Origin: Monodelphis domestica
Taxonomy: Eukaryota > Chordata > Mammalia > Didelphimorphia > Didelphidae
Reading direction: 5' to 3'
Length of the DNA stretch: 64,000 bases
Assembly (NCBI RefSeq): GCF_027887165.1
Contig: NC_077227.1
Location: forward strand, 73,495,110 to 73,559,109
Under the pieces are notes generated by a model that was given only the letters and a program-made list of their open reading frames with translations, did not search any database and was not told the origin of the DNA. The position numbers and the translations under genes were made by a program. Of the stretch, positions 11,270 to 24,135 are shown one piece after another. How positions within the stretch are numbered: position 1 is the first letter of the stretch; every line of letters begins with the position of its first letter.

Positions 11270-11445
11270 CTGAGTCAAGAGGTTCATAAAGGTCATTTTG
11301 TCGAACTCCCATCTTTTATATGTTGATGAAACCCTGAGAACTTAAATAATTTGCCTTTGGTCACACTATTAGTAATCAGAAGAATTGGAATTAGAACCCA
11401 GACCTTCTTACATCACATCCAGTTCTCTTTCAATAAATCATGTTG
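11270..11445 (-). repeat. MIR-like relic, antisense
   Basis: 'tttggtcacactattagtaa' and 'gaattagaacccagacct'. Confidence 0.5.
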
Positions 11446-11589
11446 TCAAAACATATAATATGAAAGAGTAAGATATTTCTGGTTTCCAACAGATAATTTC
11501 CCCAATAAATGCATCTCCTAACTCCAAGTCTACAGACAAACTCTCTGTAAGAAGAGATATTAAATCCTTTCATGGAGATACATAAGAGA

Positions 11590-11687
11590 AACAGAAAAAA
11601 ACATAGAGAAAGAGTGAGATAGACAGAGACAGAGTCAGAGAGACAGAAAAGAAACAGAAAAAGTTAGAGAGATTTAGAGCAGTGAGT

Positions 11688-11740
<53 letters not shown>

Positions 11741-11830
11741 CAAAAAGATAGAAAGGAAGAAATGGAGACAGAGATGGGCAGAGAAGAGAGAGAGACAAAC
11801 ACCAAAGAAGAGAGAGCCAGAGAAAGCAAA
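11590..11830. repeat. GA-rich low-complexity tract with perfect (GA)n core
   Basis: A perfect GA run occupies about 11690-11738. Degenerate AGAGACAGA sequence surrounds it. Confidence 0.95.
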
Positions 11831-14555
11831 AGTAAGTTCTTCTTCAAGAACCCCATAAAGTACAAGTTTAATTAAATCTCAAGAAAGAGAGCAAAATCCA
11901 ATTGCTGGGCCATGCAAGTTCTAAAGCATTGGAAGTTCAGTTGGGTAATACTATTATGACAGCAACCGATCAATAAATAGGACATAGGAATGTTGATGTA
12001 ACCATCACCCTCATATTTGAAAATGGGATTCCAATTCTACAGAGTTGCACTATCAGGGATCTATGGACCCAGGAGAGAATTGCATATTATCTGAAGTAGA
12101 CTTCCCCTCTCCTTCCCTCCTCCCCCACAAGATAAGTGCTCATTTTTTATTTAACAGAAAAGCACCTGGTAAAAACCAGCCCTCCTACAACAGCCACTAC
12201 CCACAAAAGCCGCTGCCAAATAACTCCAAGTTGGGCAGCCCCCTTCTTGATAGATGGACCTCAATAAACTTTCCTAAAAAGCTCTCTCAGATACCACTGA
12301 GAAAGCCCTCTCACGGTCATTTATCAGTCCTATAAGAATCAATAAGGCTGGGGTATTGATATACCTTGATTTAGAGTTCCAGGTTGCTCACCTTCCTTGC
12401 CAGTCTCTATTTGGTTGAAAGAAAAACATTTGTCTTTTATATGAGGGGGTTTTAATACAGGGGAAAGGAAGGAGGACGGCAATAATGATGATAACTAACA
12501 TTTCAAGGTTTGTAAAGTGCCTTGTAATGCCCTCTCTCCTCTTACTTAGGGGTGGGAGACATCCCTATTCATCCTAGGCAGTCCTGGGTGCAGACATAGG
12601 GCTACAGGCCAATGGATGAAAGGAAAACTGCAGTGACAGGGTGTTCCTAAGTGGCTTTAAGTTGCCGAAGAAGTTTCTGGAATGTATAAGCAGGTAACCA
12701 GTTGAAATGCAATGACCTGCCACTGATAAACAAGGTTGTCACGTATAGTGTGTAATTTAGAGGTGATTGCTAGGAAGAGCTGTCTGGGAAGATGGCACGC
12801 AGGTATCCAAGTCTATCTATATAGCTGACTGTAAAGAATTCTACTCTGTGTGATTCATGAGTCCTACGTGATATAGAAATTACGCAAACAGTACACATGT
12901 GCCATAGGAATTTGGCATCATCTGCAGGGACTGAAAACCTTTTTATATGGGGGAGAACATAATGAGGTATTATTTCTCTTTCCCCATCCTATGTGTCACA
13001 GATCTCGCTCCTGAGCAATCCTTTCTCTGTCCCTTTCCTCTTTTATTCTCTCCGCTGCTTTCTTAAAGTTGCTCATTTCCATGCCATGTCCAGTGGCTGT
13101 GATGGAAGAGAGGGAATGAAGACTAGGAGATAGAAGGAATGAAGGATGATCTCTGACTCTCAAGACCCAATGGGAAACTCAGAGAAAGGAGAGAGAGAAG
13201 CCCACAAGGAGACATCCACTTTAACTTGTTCAGGAGTGGAAATGGAATCTCATTTGAGCAGAAGTAGCAGGTAGTTGCTACAGTGATGGTAAAAGCCTGT
13301 TGTTTAAAGGACAAGTTTGGTGTCATTCCCTAGAGAGAAGGGACAATTGCCAAGACTGATGAAAATAGAAACCCCAAGTCCAACTCCATCCTAATCTGGG
13401 AGGTTAAAGAATAATCATTAGCAAGGCCAGCTGCTCAAGAACAGACTTTGAGAAAATGAACAGTTGCATGGTAGGAGAGATAGATAGCCATAAGCAATAA
13501 AGGTGGAACCACAGCAATTAGTAAATAGGAGACAGAACCATGACAACAAGTTCTTAATCTTGATTTCTGCTATAATTTCACCCAGGGCTGTATTAGGAGT
13601 TGTCCAGATTATAAATGAGAAGAGGGAAACCATCAGGAAGAGGAAATGGATTCTTCTGCCTCTATAGATAAGCTCAAGTGTGAGTCATTTATATGTGTGT
13701 CACTATGTAAATAATAGCTGTTCTATGTTTTTGTTTTATTAGTCCAAATGTAAGGGAAGCTAATTAACACTCTTGGAGGTGGAAGAGTACCATATGGTTA
13801 TATATTCAGTTGCCTCCATCTTTCCCAGCTAGAATGCTTTTAGATCTCTCCTACTGATTCTTAAGATGTGGAGGTGCCCCTGTACTTCCCCTCCCACCTT
13901 GATGGGCCGCTAGGATGGGCCAAACAAATTCACTATTTTGAGAAAGCATTAGGAAACTGGGGGTCTATGAAATCTGGTTTGCAGAGTCTGGCCCCAGGCC
14001 CCACACTGCTTAAATGCTAAGGTTAAACTGACCCAGAGATGTGGTTTCTCTTATATCTCAGCCACATTGATCCAGTGACAGGGGTTTCTTAGTGCTGTGA
14101 TGTTCATTCCTAATTCCTCATTAGGAAATTCCAAGAGAATCTTCATTTCAGTGATTCAGGCAGGATGTCCCACAGCACTGATTCTCTAGTGACTGGGTAG
14201 GCTCCTATTAGTGCCAATATGACTGACAAAAAACTCTACGTAAGTTTTGCCACTGAATGGCTTTCTGACCTTCAATTGGAGTACAAGCTACAGGCATGCC
14301 CAGGACCATACTATGAATTATCAAGATTATAAAAGACACCGGGGGACACTGGGAACCAAACTTCTCTGGAGTTCCTTTTTGGCATCTGTTTTCCTTCCAT
14401 AGTTGCCACCTCTATAAGACACTGTTCCCCTTCAGAAATAACTCCATCTTCTTTGTCTCTGAAAAAATGAACAGAAGGGTTGGCTCTGCTCCTAATGTAC
14501 TTGTTATGTGATGCTGGGAAATCAAAGGTGTATGATGGAGAAAGGAAGAAAAGAA
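11831..14555. other. Mostly single-copy intron sequence
   Basis: About 2.7 kb with only a short MIR tip at 12481-12540 ('ataactaacatttcaaggtt'). The 96-residue ORF at 12045-12335 resembles no family I know and lacks coding features. The stretch at 12560-12960 is comparatively GC-balanced and could hold conserved noncoding sequence. Confidence 0.4.
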
Positions 14556-14557
14556 AG

Positions 14558-14935
14558 GAAATAAGCATATATTAAGTGCCTACTAAGGGCAGCTAGATGG
14601 CATGGTGAATAGAGTACTGGGCCTGGAGTCAGAAGACCTGAGTACAAATCTGGTCTCAGACACTTAACAGCTATCTCTGGGCCAGCCACTTCAACCTGTA
14701 TGCCTCAGTTTACTTATCTGTACAATGAGCTGGAGAAGGAAATGGCTAACTATTCCATTTGTTAAGAAAATGCCAAATGGGGTAAACAAGTATGCTATTA
14801 TTAAACTCCAATTTACAGTTTAAGAACCTGAGGCAGAGCATGGTTAAGTCACTTGCCCTGGGTCACCCAACTAGTAAGTATCTGGGTCATCTTCCTGACT
14901 CCGGGTCCAGTGCTCTCTCTACTATGGTAGTGAAG
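14558..14935. repeat. MIR (antisense) split by a MAR1 SINE (sense, 14587-14791)
   Basis: MAR1 begins 'gggcagctagatggcatggt' and runs through 'cctggagtcagaagacctga', 'gctggagaaggaaatggcta' and 'gccaaatggggtaaacaa'. The MIR on the left ends 'attaagtgcctactaa' and resumes on the right with 'cacttgccctgggtcaccca' at about 14850. Confidence 0.75.
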
Positions 14936-15699
14936 ACACAAGTATGTAAGAAGATTAATAAAGCCCATCCACAGCATAAATTAAACATAGTAGAATGTTT
15001 TATGGCTCTGGATAATTTAGCTTGAAAAGAACATGTGAAATATGCCAAATTACAATCTGTTAAAACTGTCGAAAGTAATTCAACAAATGTTTGCTAAGAA
15101 GCTACTATACACCAGACAGAAAAACCGAAAGCTTGGAATTAACTTTTGAGGGGGAACTTAGCCATCTAGAGCTTTACAAGTCATCAGCTAAATGGATGTT
15201 TTTGAATTTCATCAACATGTGTATAGGAGACCAAAATTCAATTATATATAATATCATTAAGCAAAGTACTGATACTTGAAACCCTTCATAGTCCCACTGT
15301 GATAAGTCCTATGATCTAATACCATAATTCATTTTCTGTATCCAGTGGATCTGTGACTGATATGTTAGATTTAATTCCCAGATGCCCCACAGAAGCACTT
15401 TTACTGGAAGCATCATTCAAAAGGATGTTTATGTTTAGGAAAACAGAAATTGTTCCTTGATTACCTAATTCTACATCAGGTCTGGGCTAAGTGGTCTAAT
15501 AAGAACTGAAATACTTACCTGCATTCAGTATATCTCAAGGGAATCTTATCTGTACAGGGAAGTTGCCTTTAAAGTTAAGTGTAAGTGGAAATAAAGTTGG
15601 AATAGCTGTATTGGCTATTATGATCAAGTTATCTCAAATCTCTACCATCTTCCAGATTCCTGTTGGTGAAACAAATTAGTTTCTCTCTCTGTTTTCTTA

Positions 15700-16022
15700 G
15701 CCTGTGGAATTTCACTGAGTACACGAATTAAGGAGGTAATCATCTTCCTGTATTCTATACTGGTCAGACCATTCCTAGAATACTGTATCCATTTAGAGGT
15801 TTTACAGTGTAGGGATGACATTGATGAATTGGAAAGCATTCAGAGGGCAACCAGCTTGGTGATGGACCTTGTGTTCATGCTATCTAAGATCAGTTGGGGA
15901 TGTTTGACAAGAAGAAAAGAAGACTCAAGGGAGATATGCTAGCAGTGTCCAAATATATGGAAAGATTTTATGTGGGACAATGGTGGACTTCTCCTCAGCC
16001 TTCAAGGGGCATAAAGAGCAAT
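15700..16022 (+). mobile_element. L3/CR1 LINE 3' region
   Basis: 'actggtcagaccattcctag' with 'gaatactgtatccattt', then 'cagagggcaaccagcttggt' and 'gaagactcaagggagatatg'. This is the conserved 3' end of the RT region and 3' UTR of CR1-type LINEs. It is degenerate, with no intact frame. Confidence 0.75.
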
Positions 16023-16029
16023 TAAAAAA

Positions 16030-16130
16030 TCAACATGAATTTATTCACTGCCTACTATGTGTCAGTCATGGCACTAGGTGCTAGGAATACAGAGACAAAA
16101 ATGAAAGCATTCCCTGCCTTTGGCAATGAA
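16030..16130 (+). repeat. Unnamed therian repeat ('actatgtgccaggcact' type)
   Basis: 'tgcctactatgtgtcagtca' then 'taggtgctaggaatacagag'. Related pieces occur near 17262, 22740, 27790, 29470, 46830 and 53040. I recognise the text but not the family with certainty. Confidence 0.5.
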
Positions 16131-16200
16131 TGTAAGTCTCAAAGTAACTCATTTAGGCTTGATCTGAGGGGGAAAATCTTCTGTACAATTAAAATTACTT

Positions 16201-16403
16201 GGGGCAGTGAGGTGGCTCAGTGCATTGAAATCTGGACATAGAGAGAGATACGAGGCCCTGGGTTCAAATCTGACCTCAGACACTTCCTAGATATGTGACC
16301 TTGAGCAAGTTACTTAATACCCATTGTTTATCCCTTAACACTCTTTTGCTTTGGAACCAATATACAGAACCGATTCTCATACAAAAGTTAAAAGTTTTTT
16401 TTA
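16201..16403 (+). repeat. WSINE1/MAR1-type SINE, sense
   Basis: 'ggggcagtgaggtggctcag', 'gggttcaaatctgacctcag' and a 3' part 'gctttggaaccaatatacag' followed by a T-rich tail. Confidence 0.7.
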
Positions 16404-16497
16404 ATTAAAGTTAATAAAAAGTAGATTAGGTGAGCATAAGCAAAAGCTACGATTATCACACATTGTAGAGGGGATTTTGTTTCAAGAATAATTGATA

Positions 16498-17170
16498 AAA
16501 TCACTGCTGGTTTCATACCCCAAAAAGATAATAAGGAAAAATGCGTGTACAAAAATATTTATAGTCATGCTCCTTGTGGTGGCAAAAAATTGGAAAATGG
16601 GGGGTGTCCATTGATTGGGGAATGGCTGAACAAATTGTGGTATATGTTGATGATGGAATACTATTATGCTCAAAGGAATAATGAACTGGAGGAAGCCCAT
16701 GTGAACTGGAACAATCTCCAGGAACTGATGCAGGGTGAAAGGAGCAAAACTAGGAGAATGTTGTACACAGAGACACTGTGGCACACTGAATGTAATGAAC
16801 TTCTCTACTATCAGCAATGTAATGATCCAAGACAATTCTGAGAGACTTATGAGAAAGAATGCTATCCACATCCAGAGAAAGAACTATGAGAGTAGAAATG
16901 CAGAAGAAAAACATATGATTGATCACATGGTTTGATGGAGATATGACTGGGAATGTTGACTTTAAATGATCACTCTCTTGCAAATATTAATAATGTGGAA
17001 ATCAGTTTTGCACAACGATACATGTAACCCAGTAGAATCACTCAATGGCTCTGGGAGTGGGTAGTGAAGCAGGGAGGTATGAATTATGCAACCATGGAAA
17101 ACTATTCTAAATCAATTAATTAAATATACATGTATATATTTAAAATTATAAAACTAAAAAATAAATAAAA
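16498..17170 (+). mobile_element. 5'-truncated L1 with target-site duplication
   Basis: Marsupial L1 3' end: 'gtacaaaaatatttatagtc', 'ggggaatggctgaacaaatt', 'gtaatgatccaagacaattc' and 'catccagagaaagaactatg', ending in an A-rich tail at about 17135-17170. It is flanked by 'aagaataattgata' (16484-16497) and 'aagaataattggta' (17171-17184), a 14-bp duplication with one mismatch, which fixes both ends. Confidence 0.88.
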
Positions 17171-17261
17171 AAGAATAATTGGTATAAGATGGTCACGAGC
17201 ATCTTTACCAACTCTGAAATTTGATAGTTCTATCTATTAGTGAATAATTTTAAGCTAAATA

Positions 17262-17955
17262 AGCAAGCACTTACTAAGTACCTACTATGTGTGCCAGTCA
17301 CTGGGTCAAGTGTTGGGGACATAAAGAAAAGTAGAAAATAGTCCCTCTTCCCCAAAAGGGTCTCCCTCATTAGACTATGAACTCCTTGAGAGCTGGGACT
17401 ATCTTTTGTCTTTTTATATCCTCAGCACTAAGCTCTGTGCCTGGGACATAGCAGGCACTTAATAAATGTTGGATTGATTGATATTGATTGATTGAAAGAA
17501 GTTACAGTGTAATGAAGAGATACAATATAAAAGGAACCATATACAAACAAGCTATACATAGGATGAATTGGAAATTATCTCAGGGGGAAGACACTAGCAT
17601 TAAAAGGGAATGGGAAAGGCTTCTTCCATAAAGTAGGATTTTTAGCTGAGACTTGAAGGGAGCCAGGAGAGCCAAGAAGAAAAGATGAAGAGACAGAGCA
17701 TTCCAATAATGGAGGACAGTGAGGGCAAATGACAAGAGTCAGAAGATGGAATGCACTACATGAATAATAACAAGAAAGCCAGTGTTACTCCCTCAAAGAT
17801 CACCCAGAGCAGAGTATGACGTAAGAAGACTGGAAAGGTAGCAATAGGCCAGGTAATGAAGTATTTTGAATCCCAAGCAGAGGATTTTATATTTGATCTT
17901 AGAGGTAATAGGGAGCCACTGGAGTTCACTGAAAAGAGGAGAGATATGGTTTTAG
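17262..17955 (+). mobile_element. L2 3' end followed by an ancient therian repeat
   Basis: 17262-17345 is the 'actatgtgccagtcactgg' type. 17350-17500 is an L2 3' end ('gaactccttgagagctggga', 'gcaggcacttaataaatgtt') ending in GATT units. 17500-17955 carries 'gagacttgaagggagccagg', 'gcattccaataatggagga' and 'ggtaatagggagccactgga', a widespread old repeat that I cannot name confidently. Confidence 0.6.
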
Positions 17956-18189
17956 ATTTCTCTCTCAGGCTAGATTCTGAGTTCCTGTTGGCTCCTTGAT
18001 TTCATTCAGCCTTTCTCCCATCCACAGACGAACATAGTTATGTTCACAGTAGACAAGAAATAAATAATTAGTTCCTTTTAATTAACAACCAGAATTATAG
18101 AAAAAATTAATAGATATCTCATGTTCAAATACTCAAATGGACATATGATCTTTTTGATTAGGAAGTTCCCTGCAAATATGAAGATTAAA

Positions 18190-18370
18190 ACCATGGTAGA
18201 GTGGAACATTGGATGTTTACCCAGGGATGACCTTGGTTCAAATCAGTATGATCTTGGATAAGTCATTTAAATGCTCTCAGATTTAGTTTCCTCATCTGAA
18301 AAATGAAGGAATTGTACTAGATAGTTTCTTAGGTCTCTTCTAGCTTGAAAATATATTGTTCCATGATCCC
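18190..18370 (+). repeat. MIR-like CORE-SINE with L3-like 3' tail
   Basis: 'gaccttggttcaaatcagta', 'tcatctgaaaaatgaaggaa', and the end 'ggtctcttctagcttgaa' plus 'ccatgatcc'. Confidence 0.6.
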
Positions 18371-18559
18371 AGAAGGGAGTGATGGTTCAATAAGGATGTG
18401 TCTGAGGAAAAGCAGTTGCTAAATTATCTGCCTCAACAGCTCACTTATCTGGAGTATAAGTCAGCTAAGAGTTCTAGGAGAAGCAGTTACTCTGTCTCGG
18501 AGTTATGGAACAGAGTTATTAATTTTAAATGTGACAAACTGTTGAATACGTCAGCAAAT

Positions 18560-18815
18560 TTGTTATTGTTTAGTCGTTTTAGTCATATCCAACTCTTTGT
18601 AACCCCATTGGGATTTTCTTGGCAAAGATACTGGAATGGTGTGCCATTTCCTTCTCTAGCTCATTTTATAGCTGAGGAAACTGAAGTAAACCGGGTTAAG
18701 TGACTCGCCCAGGGTCACACAGCTAGAAAGTGTCTGAAGCCAGATTTGAACTCAGGAAGATGAGTCTTCCTGATTACAATCCCAATGCTTTGGCCACGGG
18801 CTATCTAGCTGCCTG
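18560..18815 (-). repeat. Near full-length MAR1 SINE, antisense
   Basis: Starts 'tgttattgtttagtcgtttt' and 'gtaaccccattgggattttc', then 'gactcgcccagggtcacaca', and ends 'gctatctagctgcctg'. The RTE-like 3' tail is present. Confidence 0.85.
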
Positions 18816-18847
18816 GAGTGAAGAGAGAACCATAATGTGCTTCAGAA

Positions 18848-19025
18848 GGGGTGGATAGGTGGCTCAGTGGATTGAGAATCAGACCTAGAGATGGGAAGTC
18901 CTCAAATACTTCCTAGTCATGTATTCTTGGGATTCACTTAATCCCCATTGCCTAGCCCTTACCACTCTCCTGTCTTGGAACCAATTGGTTCCAAGCCAAA
19001 AGATAAAAGCTTTAATTTAAAAAAA
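18848..19025 (+). repeat. WSINE1/MAR1-type SINE, sense
   Basis: 'ggggtggataggtggctcag' to 'ttccaagccaaaagataaaa' with an A-rich tail. Confidence 0.7.
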
Positions 19026-19267
19026 TATGCTTCAGTGATATATAGATGAAGACTTAAAGAGATGATGAGCATTAAATTAATAACTAGGGAAATATTTATA
19101 CCAGAACTTTCTCTGACTGTAGGACAAATGTAAGTTACCTGATCAGAGGCAGAAGATGAGAATTTTATTATTAAACATAAGTAAGCTAAAGTAATTGTCG
19201 GAGCAGACACAGAATCTGAAACACAAGAGAAGTAATACGACAGATCTCAGAACTGTGGGGGTTTTTT

Positions 19268-19483
19268 TGTTTGTTTGTTGTAAAGCATCATCACACCTTC
19301 CATCTTAAAATCCATACTAAGTATAGGTTCCAAGGCAAAAGAGTGGTAAGGTCTAGGCAATGGGGATTAAGTGACTTGTCCAGAGTCACGCAGCTAGGAA
19401 GTGTCTGAGGACAGATTTAAACAGCCAGGACCTCCTATCTCCAGACTTGGCTCTCTCTCCACTGAGTCACCTTGCTATGCCCC
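19268..19483 (-). repeat. WSINE1/MAR1-type SINE, antisense
   Basis: 'ataggttccaaggcaaaaga', 'gacttgtccagagtcacgca' and 'ctctctccactgagtcacct'. Confidence 0.75.
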
Positions 19484-20435
19484 ACAACTGTTTAAGAGAA
19501 ACCACAATTCTCTCTGAGCATGCTGCCACCTATTGTTGCTGAAAGAAGGGAGTTCAGGTAAACTGAGGTTCAGCAGGGAGGCAGAGAATCAGAGAAGTCA
19601 TCCAAAGTTCAATGAAATAATGAAGCGTAAATCAAGCAGTGTGGGTATTGACAACTTAGCAGTGAAAAGATCAATTCAGCTTAAAAGTTATATTCAAGGA
19701 ATTTCTCATTGAGAGTTCCTGAGATAGAAAGATGATGCTAAAATTTACAGTCCCAGAATAATGGGTTACCCCAAGCACATGAGTTTTCCTCACTCAGATG
19801 TCTGTTTTTAGCAAATTAGCGTAAGTAGCGACCCTTCTACAGAGATGCTGAATGCATTGATGGGAGGATGTGATTTGAGTTTATGTGTGAATTGGAATGT
19901 ATTTGTTATTCCTGCTTTTGCTTTAATGTAAGTATCTTGGGATCATAGTGATTTCTTTTCTCCTTACTGGCAAGAAAGTGGCACCATTTGAAGATCTAAG
20001 TGTTGAAGTACGCTGCCCTCTAGCCTCTCTGTCCCTGGAATGCTGCAATCCAAGCTGGTTTTCTACTTGATCTATGCCCCACAGTCTCTTCATCCAATCT
20101 TAACCCAATTTTGTGGAGCATCAATTCATTTCATCCAGGGCTCTGCAGCACTCTACCCCTTCCCAACTCGATTAACTGGGTTGTTGGCATTTAATGTAAT
20201 GCCTTTGATTGATTGATTCACTAGAGGTGTCCTCACCTGATAAGGTTTATAAGGACTATATTTAATCTTGTTAGTGTGCTTTAAGTGTAGATGGAATGAT
20301 GGATTCATTGATTGATTGAATTGACCTCCTGCACACAAAAAACACAAACACACACAGACACACACACACATGAGGCTGCACAAACACACCCTTTATACTC
20401 ACAACAACCCTGAAGCAGAGATTATGTCGCCCTCT
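19484..20435. other. No recognised feature
   Basis: Single-copy-like intron sequence. A short CACA run lies at about 20340-20370. Confidence 0.5.
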
Positions 20436-20439
20436 TTTA

Positions 20440-20640
20440 GAGAAGCAGCTAGGTGATGGGGAATATTGGACTTGAAGTCATGATAACCTGACTTCAAAAT
20501 CCACCTCGGCCAAAGGCTAGCTATATGATTCAGTCTTTCTCAGCCTCAGCATCTTCATCTGTACAGTGGGGGTAATAAGAGCACTTACTTCATAGGGTTG
20601 TTTTCAGGACAGAATTTATACAAATACAATTAAATATAAA
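20440..20640 (+). repeat. MIR-like CORE-SINE, sense
   Basis: 'ggacttgaagtcatgataac', 'catcttcatctgtacagtgg' and 'cttcatagggttgttttcag'. Confidence 0.65.
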
Positions 20641-20753
20641 AATAATATATTGATTATATATTAATACCTTATATTTATATATCATATAATCAACATATTG
20701 ATTTATTAGTATAAAATATTAACTAATATATAATACACATGACAATATAACAT

Positions 20754-20793
<40 letters not shown>

Positions 20794-21188
20794 TATTTCC
20801 TATATGTGTGTATAATATATCATGTATATAGGTATAATAAGATATATAGGCATATATAAGACATGTATATATGTATTACAGAATTATACTTAATAATCTA
20901 TTACACATAGTTATACATCAAATATATATGTTACTGTGCATACTCATGTACCTACATACATGTGTATATATGCACTTGTTGAGTATATATGTATACATAC
21001 ACATATGCATATGTACAAATGCATACACACATATTCATCTGTTTCAGTCATGTTCAACTCTTCATGATGCCGTTTAGGGTTTTCTTGGCAAAGATACCAG
21101 AGTGGTTTGCCATTTCCTTCTTTAGCTTATTTTGCACATGAGAAAATGGAGGCAAAGTAAAATGACTTGTCCAGGGTCACACAGCTAC

Positions 21189-21275
<87 letters not shown>

Positions 21276-21520
21276 TTCTGAATGTGTATGTCTATATGAG
21301 TATGCATGTGTATATTATATGCATGCATATACATATCAATGTCTCTATATAACATACACAATATATGTATATGAATTATATCTATATATTTTCATATTTC
21401 CATATCCAAATATTTCTCTTTATATATCAATAATATTTATGTATAAGTATATACACATACATAAATATATATATACACATCTAGAAACCTACACTATATA
21501 AATATACACCTAGACACAAA
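20640..21520. repeat. AT-rich block with TA and TG microsatellites and a MAR1 remnant
   Basis: Perfect (TA)n lies at about 20757-20792. A compound (TA)n then (TG)n lies at 21191-21233 and 21233-21271. An antisense MAR1 tail fragment occupies 21040-21189 ('ggttttcttggcaaagatac' to 'gtccagggtcacacagct') and ends where the microsatellite begins. The ORFs here (20871-21501) are translated repeat. Confidence 0.85.
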
Positions 21521-21767
21521 CCTATATATGAAGTGCTTTGCATACCTTAAAAATCTCTCTAAATGCTGGCTATTGTTTTGAGAGATGAGGAAACTAAATT
21601 TTTGAGAGTTTCAATGGTCTCAACTCATGCTCATATATCACGTAAACGTCAGAAATAACCCAAGACTGATGAAAATGATAATGAAGATTTAAATGATTTA
21701 ATTAAATTAAAATGATGATTTTTAACCTGTTATGAACTTCTGTTGAGGAGCAAGAGAGGCATTTTTG

Positions 21768-22165
21768 GTACCATGGCAAGAACCTTGGCTTTGAAATTGA
21801 ATCCCTTCAATTCAAATCCTGCCTGGGACATGTGTTCCATGTGTAGCTAAGCCAATAGACAATATGGCTTGGTGGCGAAATAAAAGCACTGGGTTTAGAA
21901 TTGATATTCAAATCCCTCTTTTGATGTCACTGTTGCAAGTTCACCTTCCTGATTCTATAACTGAGGAGACTGGTTTAGATAATAGGTTATAGGTCTAGAA
22001 CAAGGTGGGAACATGCTGTCCAACTTCCTCATTTTACAGACAAGGAAACTGAGGTCCGGGGAGGTGAAGTCATTGTCCAAAATAATCATCCTGGCAAGAA
22101 ATAGAAAAGTTGAGAATCAAACCCAAGACTTTGGAGTCAACATCCAGTGCTGATCCCCGGCCTGG
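21768..22165. repeat. Cluster of degenerate CORE-SINE pieces
   Basis: Two sense pieces (21768-21860 and about 21865-22005) are followed by an antisense MIR at 22015-22165 ('cagacaaggaaactgaggtc'). Confidence 0.5.
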
Positions 22166-23875
22166 GCTAAGCTCTATGAAATTATCATCCCTTTATAGTT
22201 CCTTACCAAAGTCACTGACTGCATTCTGGAAGGTTCAACTAAATAAAAATACAACAGCCAAATACTGTTAAATATTCTATGTTATAAAGATGCATTAATC
22301 TCAATGTGACTATGTTGTTAATTGGCTTGAAAAGGAATTTTTTGTTTGGGAGGAAAAAGTTTTCTTGTGACATTTTCCATTTTGTTCTTTCTAGAAGGAT
22401 CAGAAACAAAGAGTCCCTTTAAAAATCCATGACATTTAAGAGAATAAGGGGGGGGGGTTATATAAGAAATGGTTGAATTATAATACTTAACAATCCATTA
22501 CATAGTTATATATGCATATATCTGTGGGTATGTATACAGATATGTGTGAATTTATACATGCATATTCATGTTAATATATGTATACATATATGCAGCATAT
22601 ATGAAGTTTCCACAGAGAATTCCTGATACCTTTGAAATTGTGGATCCATCTAGATTCTTTTCTTCTCTAGATTTATATCTATATATATGTTATATATCTG
22701 TATAAACACATATTTTCAAGTCAAGAATGTGTATAATGGTCCTACTACGTGCCGAGCATCATGCCAAGTATTGGGGCACTGTCCTAAATGATATCTATAT
22801 CTATGTCTACATCTATACAGTAGAAACTGATTTTACGTGATCTTAACATGATTGGCAATTGAAAAAAAAACAAAGGCTGAAAAATACATGAAATAGCATT
22901 TTAATTGTGCACCATTTTCTCAAATTCAAACCAGACAGTCACCATTACTACTTGTTGTCAAATATATTTCTGTTTGATTCAGTTAAACGGTGGAAGGGAT
23001 AAGGATAAACAGGATGAAAATCCACACCCTCAAACAGGTTTTAGTCTTGTGAGGGAGATAAGGCTTGTACAGAAAGATGTGATATGTGACAAAATATTCC
23101 TACATGGGCACATAAGGGAGGCATTCACATATGTGTGTACTATGGAGGTCAGAGGAGAACTAGGTCCCTTCCAGTCATGTGGCAGGTTCTAGGCTTATAT
23201 AAAAAGAGATTATTTAACCTTACAGATCTAAGTCTATATCTCTGAAGAGAATTTGATCATTAGATCACATGACTAAACAGTCATTCTAAAATCTTTAAAC
23301 ATGAGTCAAAAATAAGTGAAAGTCACCTGTCTTTATCTACTTGCCAAAAAACCTGGTAATTAAGAGAAATACTTATTCAAATTTTGGATTTAGCCAAGAA
23401 AAGAACTGCTTAGGCTTCCAGTATTTGCTTTAAAGGACCAAAATGTGTTCATAATGTTTTGTTTTTTCCCCAAATTATGTTTTATTTCTAGTGAATTCTA
23501 TTTGAGATAGAAAATGTCTTTTAATAATAACTCTCATATACTCCATGCTCAAAAGTGAAGTTTTTTTAATTAAATAGGTTTTTAAAAAATCAAATGTGAG
23601 CACAAATGATATTGTTTCATGAGATTACAAAAATAAAATATGGCAAAAAGAATTTTAAAAAAAATGATTTCCCAGCAGTGCATTGAACACAGCAGCTAAA
23701 CTCTCAATAAGAGAAAACAAGTTAACAAAATTCCACCCACTGGAAATGGGAGGCTGGAACAGGAGCTTTTATACCCAACATCAATAGGAAACAAACAGGA
23801 GAAAGGAAACTTTTGCAGAAAAACACTAACTCTTGGTATAGAGAAAAGATCACTAGAGTTAATTCAAACCCCATT
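22166..23875. other. Mostly unassigned AT-rich intron sequence
   Basis: Contains a G-run at 22449-22457, TA-rich text around 22500-22690 and a small piece of the 'actacgtgccgagcatca' repeat at about 22740-22790. No credible gene. Confidence 0.45.
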
Positions 23876-23879
23876 TCAT

Positions 23880-24135
23880 GGTGGTTGTTGAGTTGTGTCA
23901 GTTGTGTCTACCTCTTCGTGGTACCATTTGGGATTTTCTTGGCAAATATACTAAAGTAGTTTGCTATTTCCTTCTCTAGTTCATTTTATAAATAAGGAAC
24001 TGTGGCAAATGCAGTTAAATGACTTGGCCAGGTTCACAAAGCCAGTAAGTGTTGGAGGCTGGATTTGAACTCAGGAAAGTGATTCCTCCCGGCTCCAGGT
24101 CTGGTGCTCTCTACTGCATCACCTAGCTGCTCTAG
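23880..24135 (-). repeat. MAR1 SINE, antisense, near full length
   Basis: 'catttgggattttcttggca', 'gacttggccaggttcacaaa' and 'ctgcatcacctagctgctc'. Confidence 0.8.

Noticed and set aside
12045-12335. 96-residue plus-strand ORF in otherwise unique sequence
   Set aside because: No recognisable domain, no splice or promoter context, and a composition consistent with chance. Not listed as a gene.
16482-16983. ORFs of 60-129 residues on both strands
   Set aside because: They fall in L1 3'-end sequence (16498-17170). The similar ORFs at 33483-34076 fall in the antisense L1.
20000-20020. Possible reverse CTCF motif ('gctgccctctag')
   Set aside because: Only the first half fits; the remaining core positions do not.
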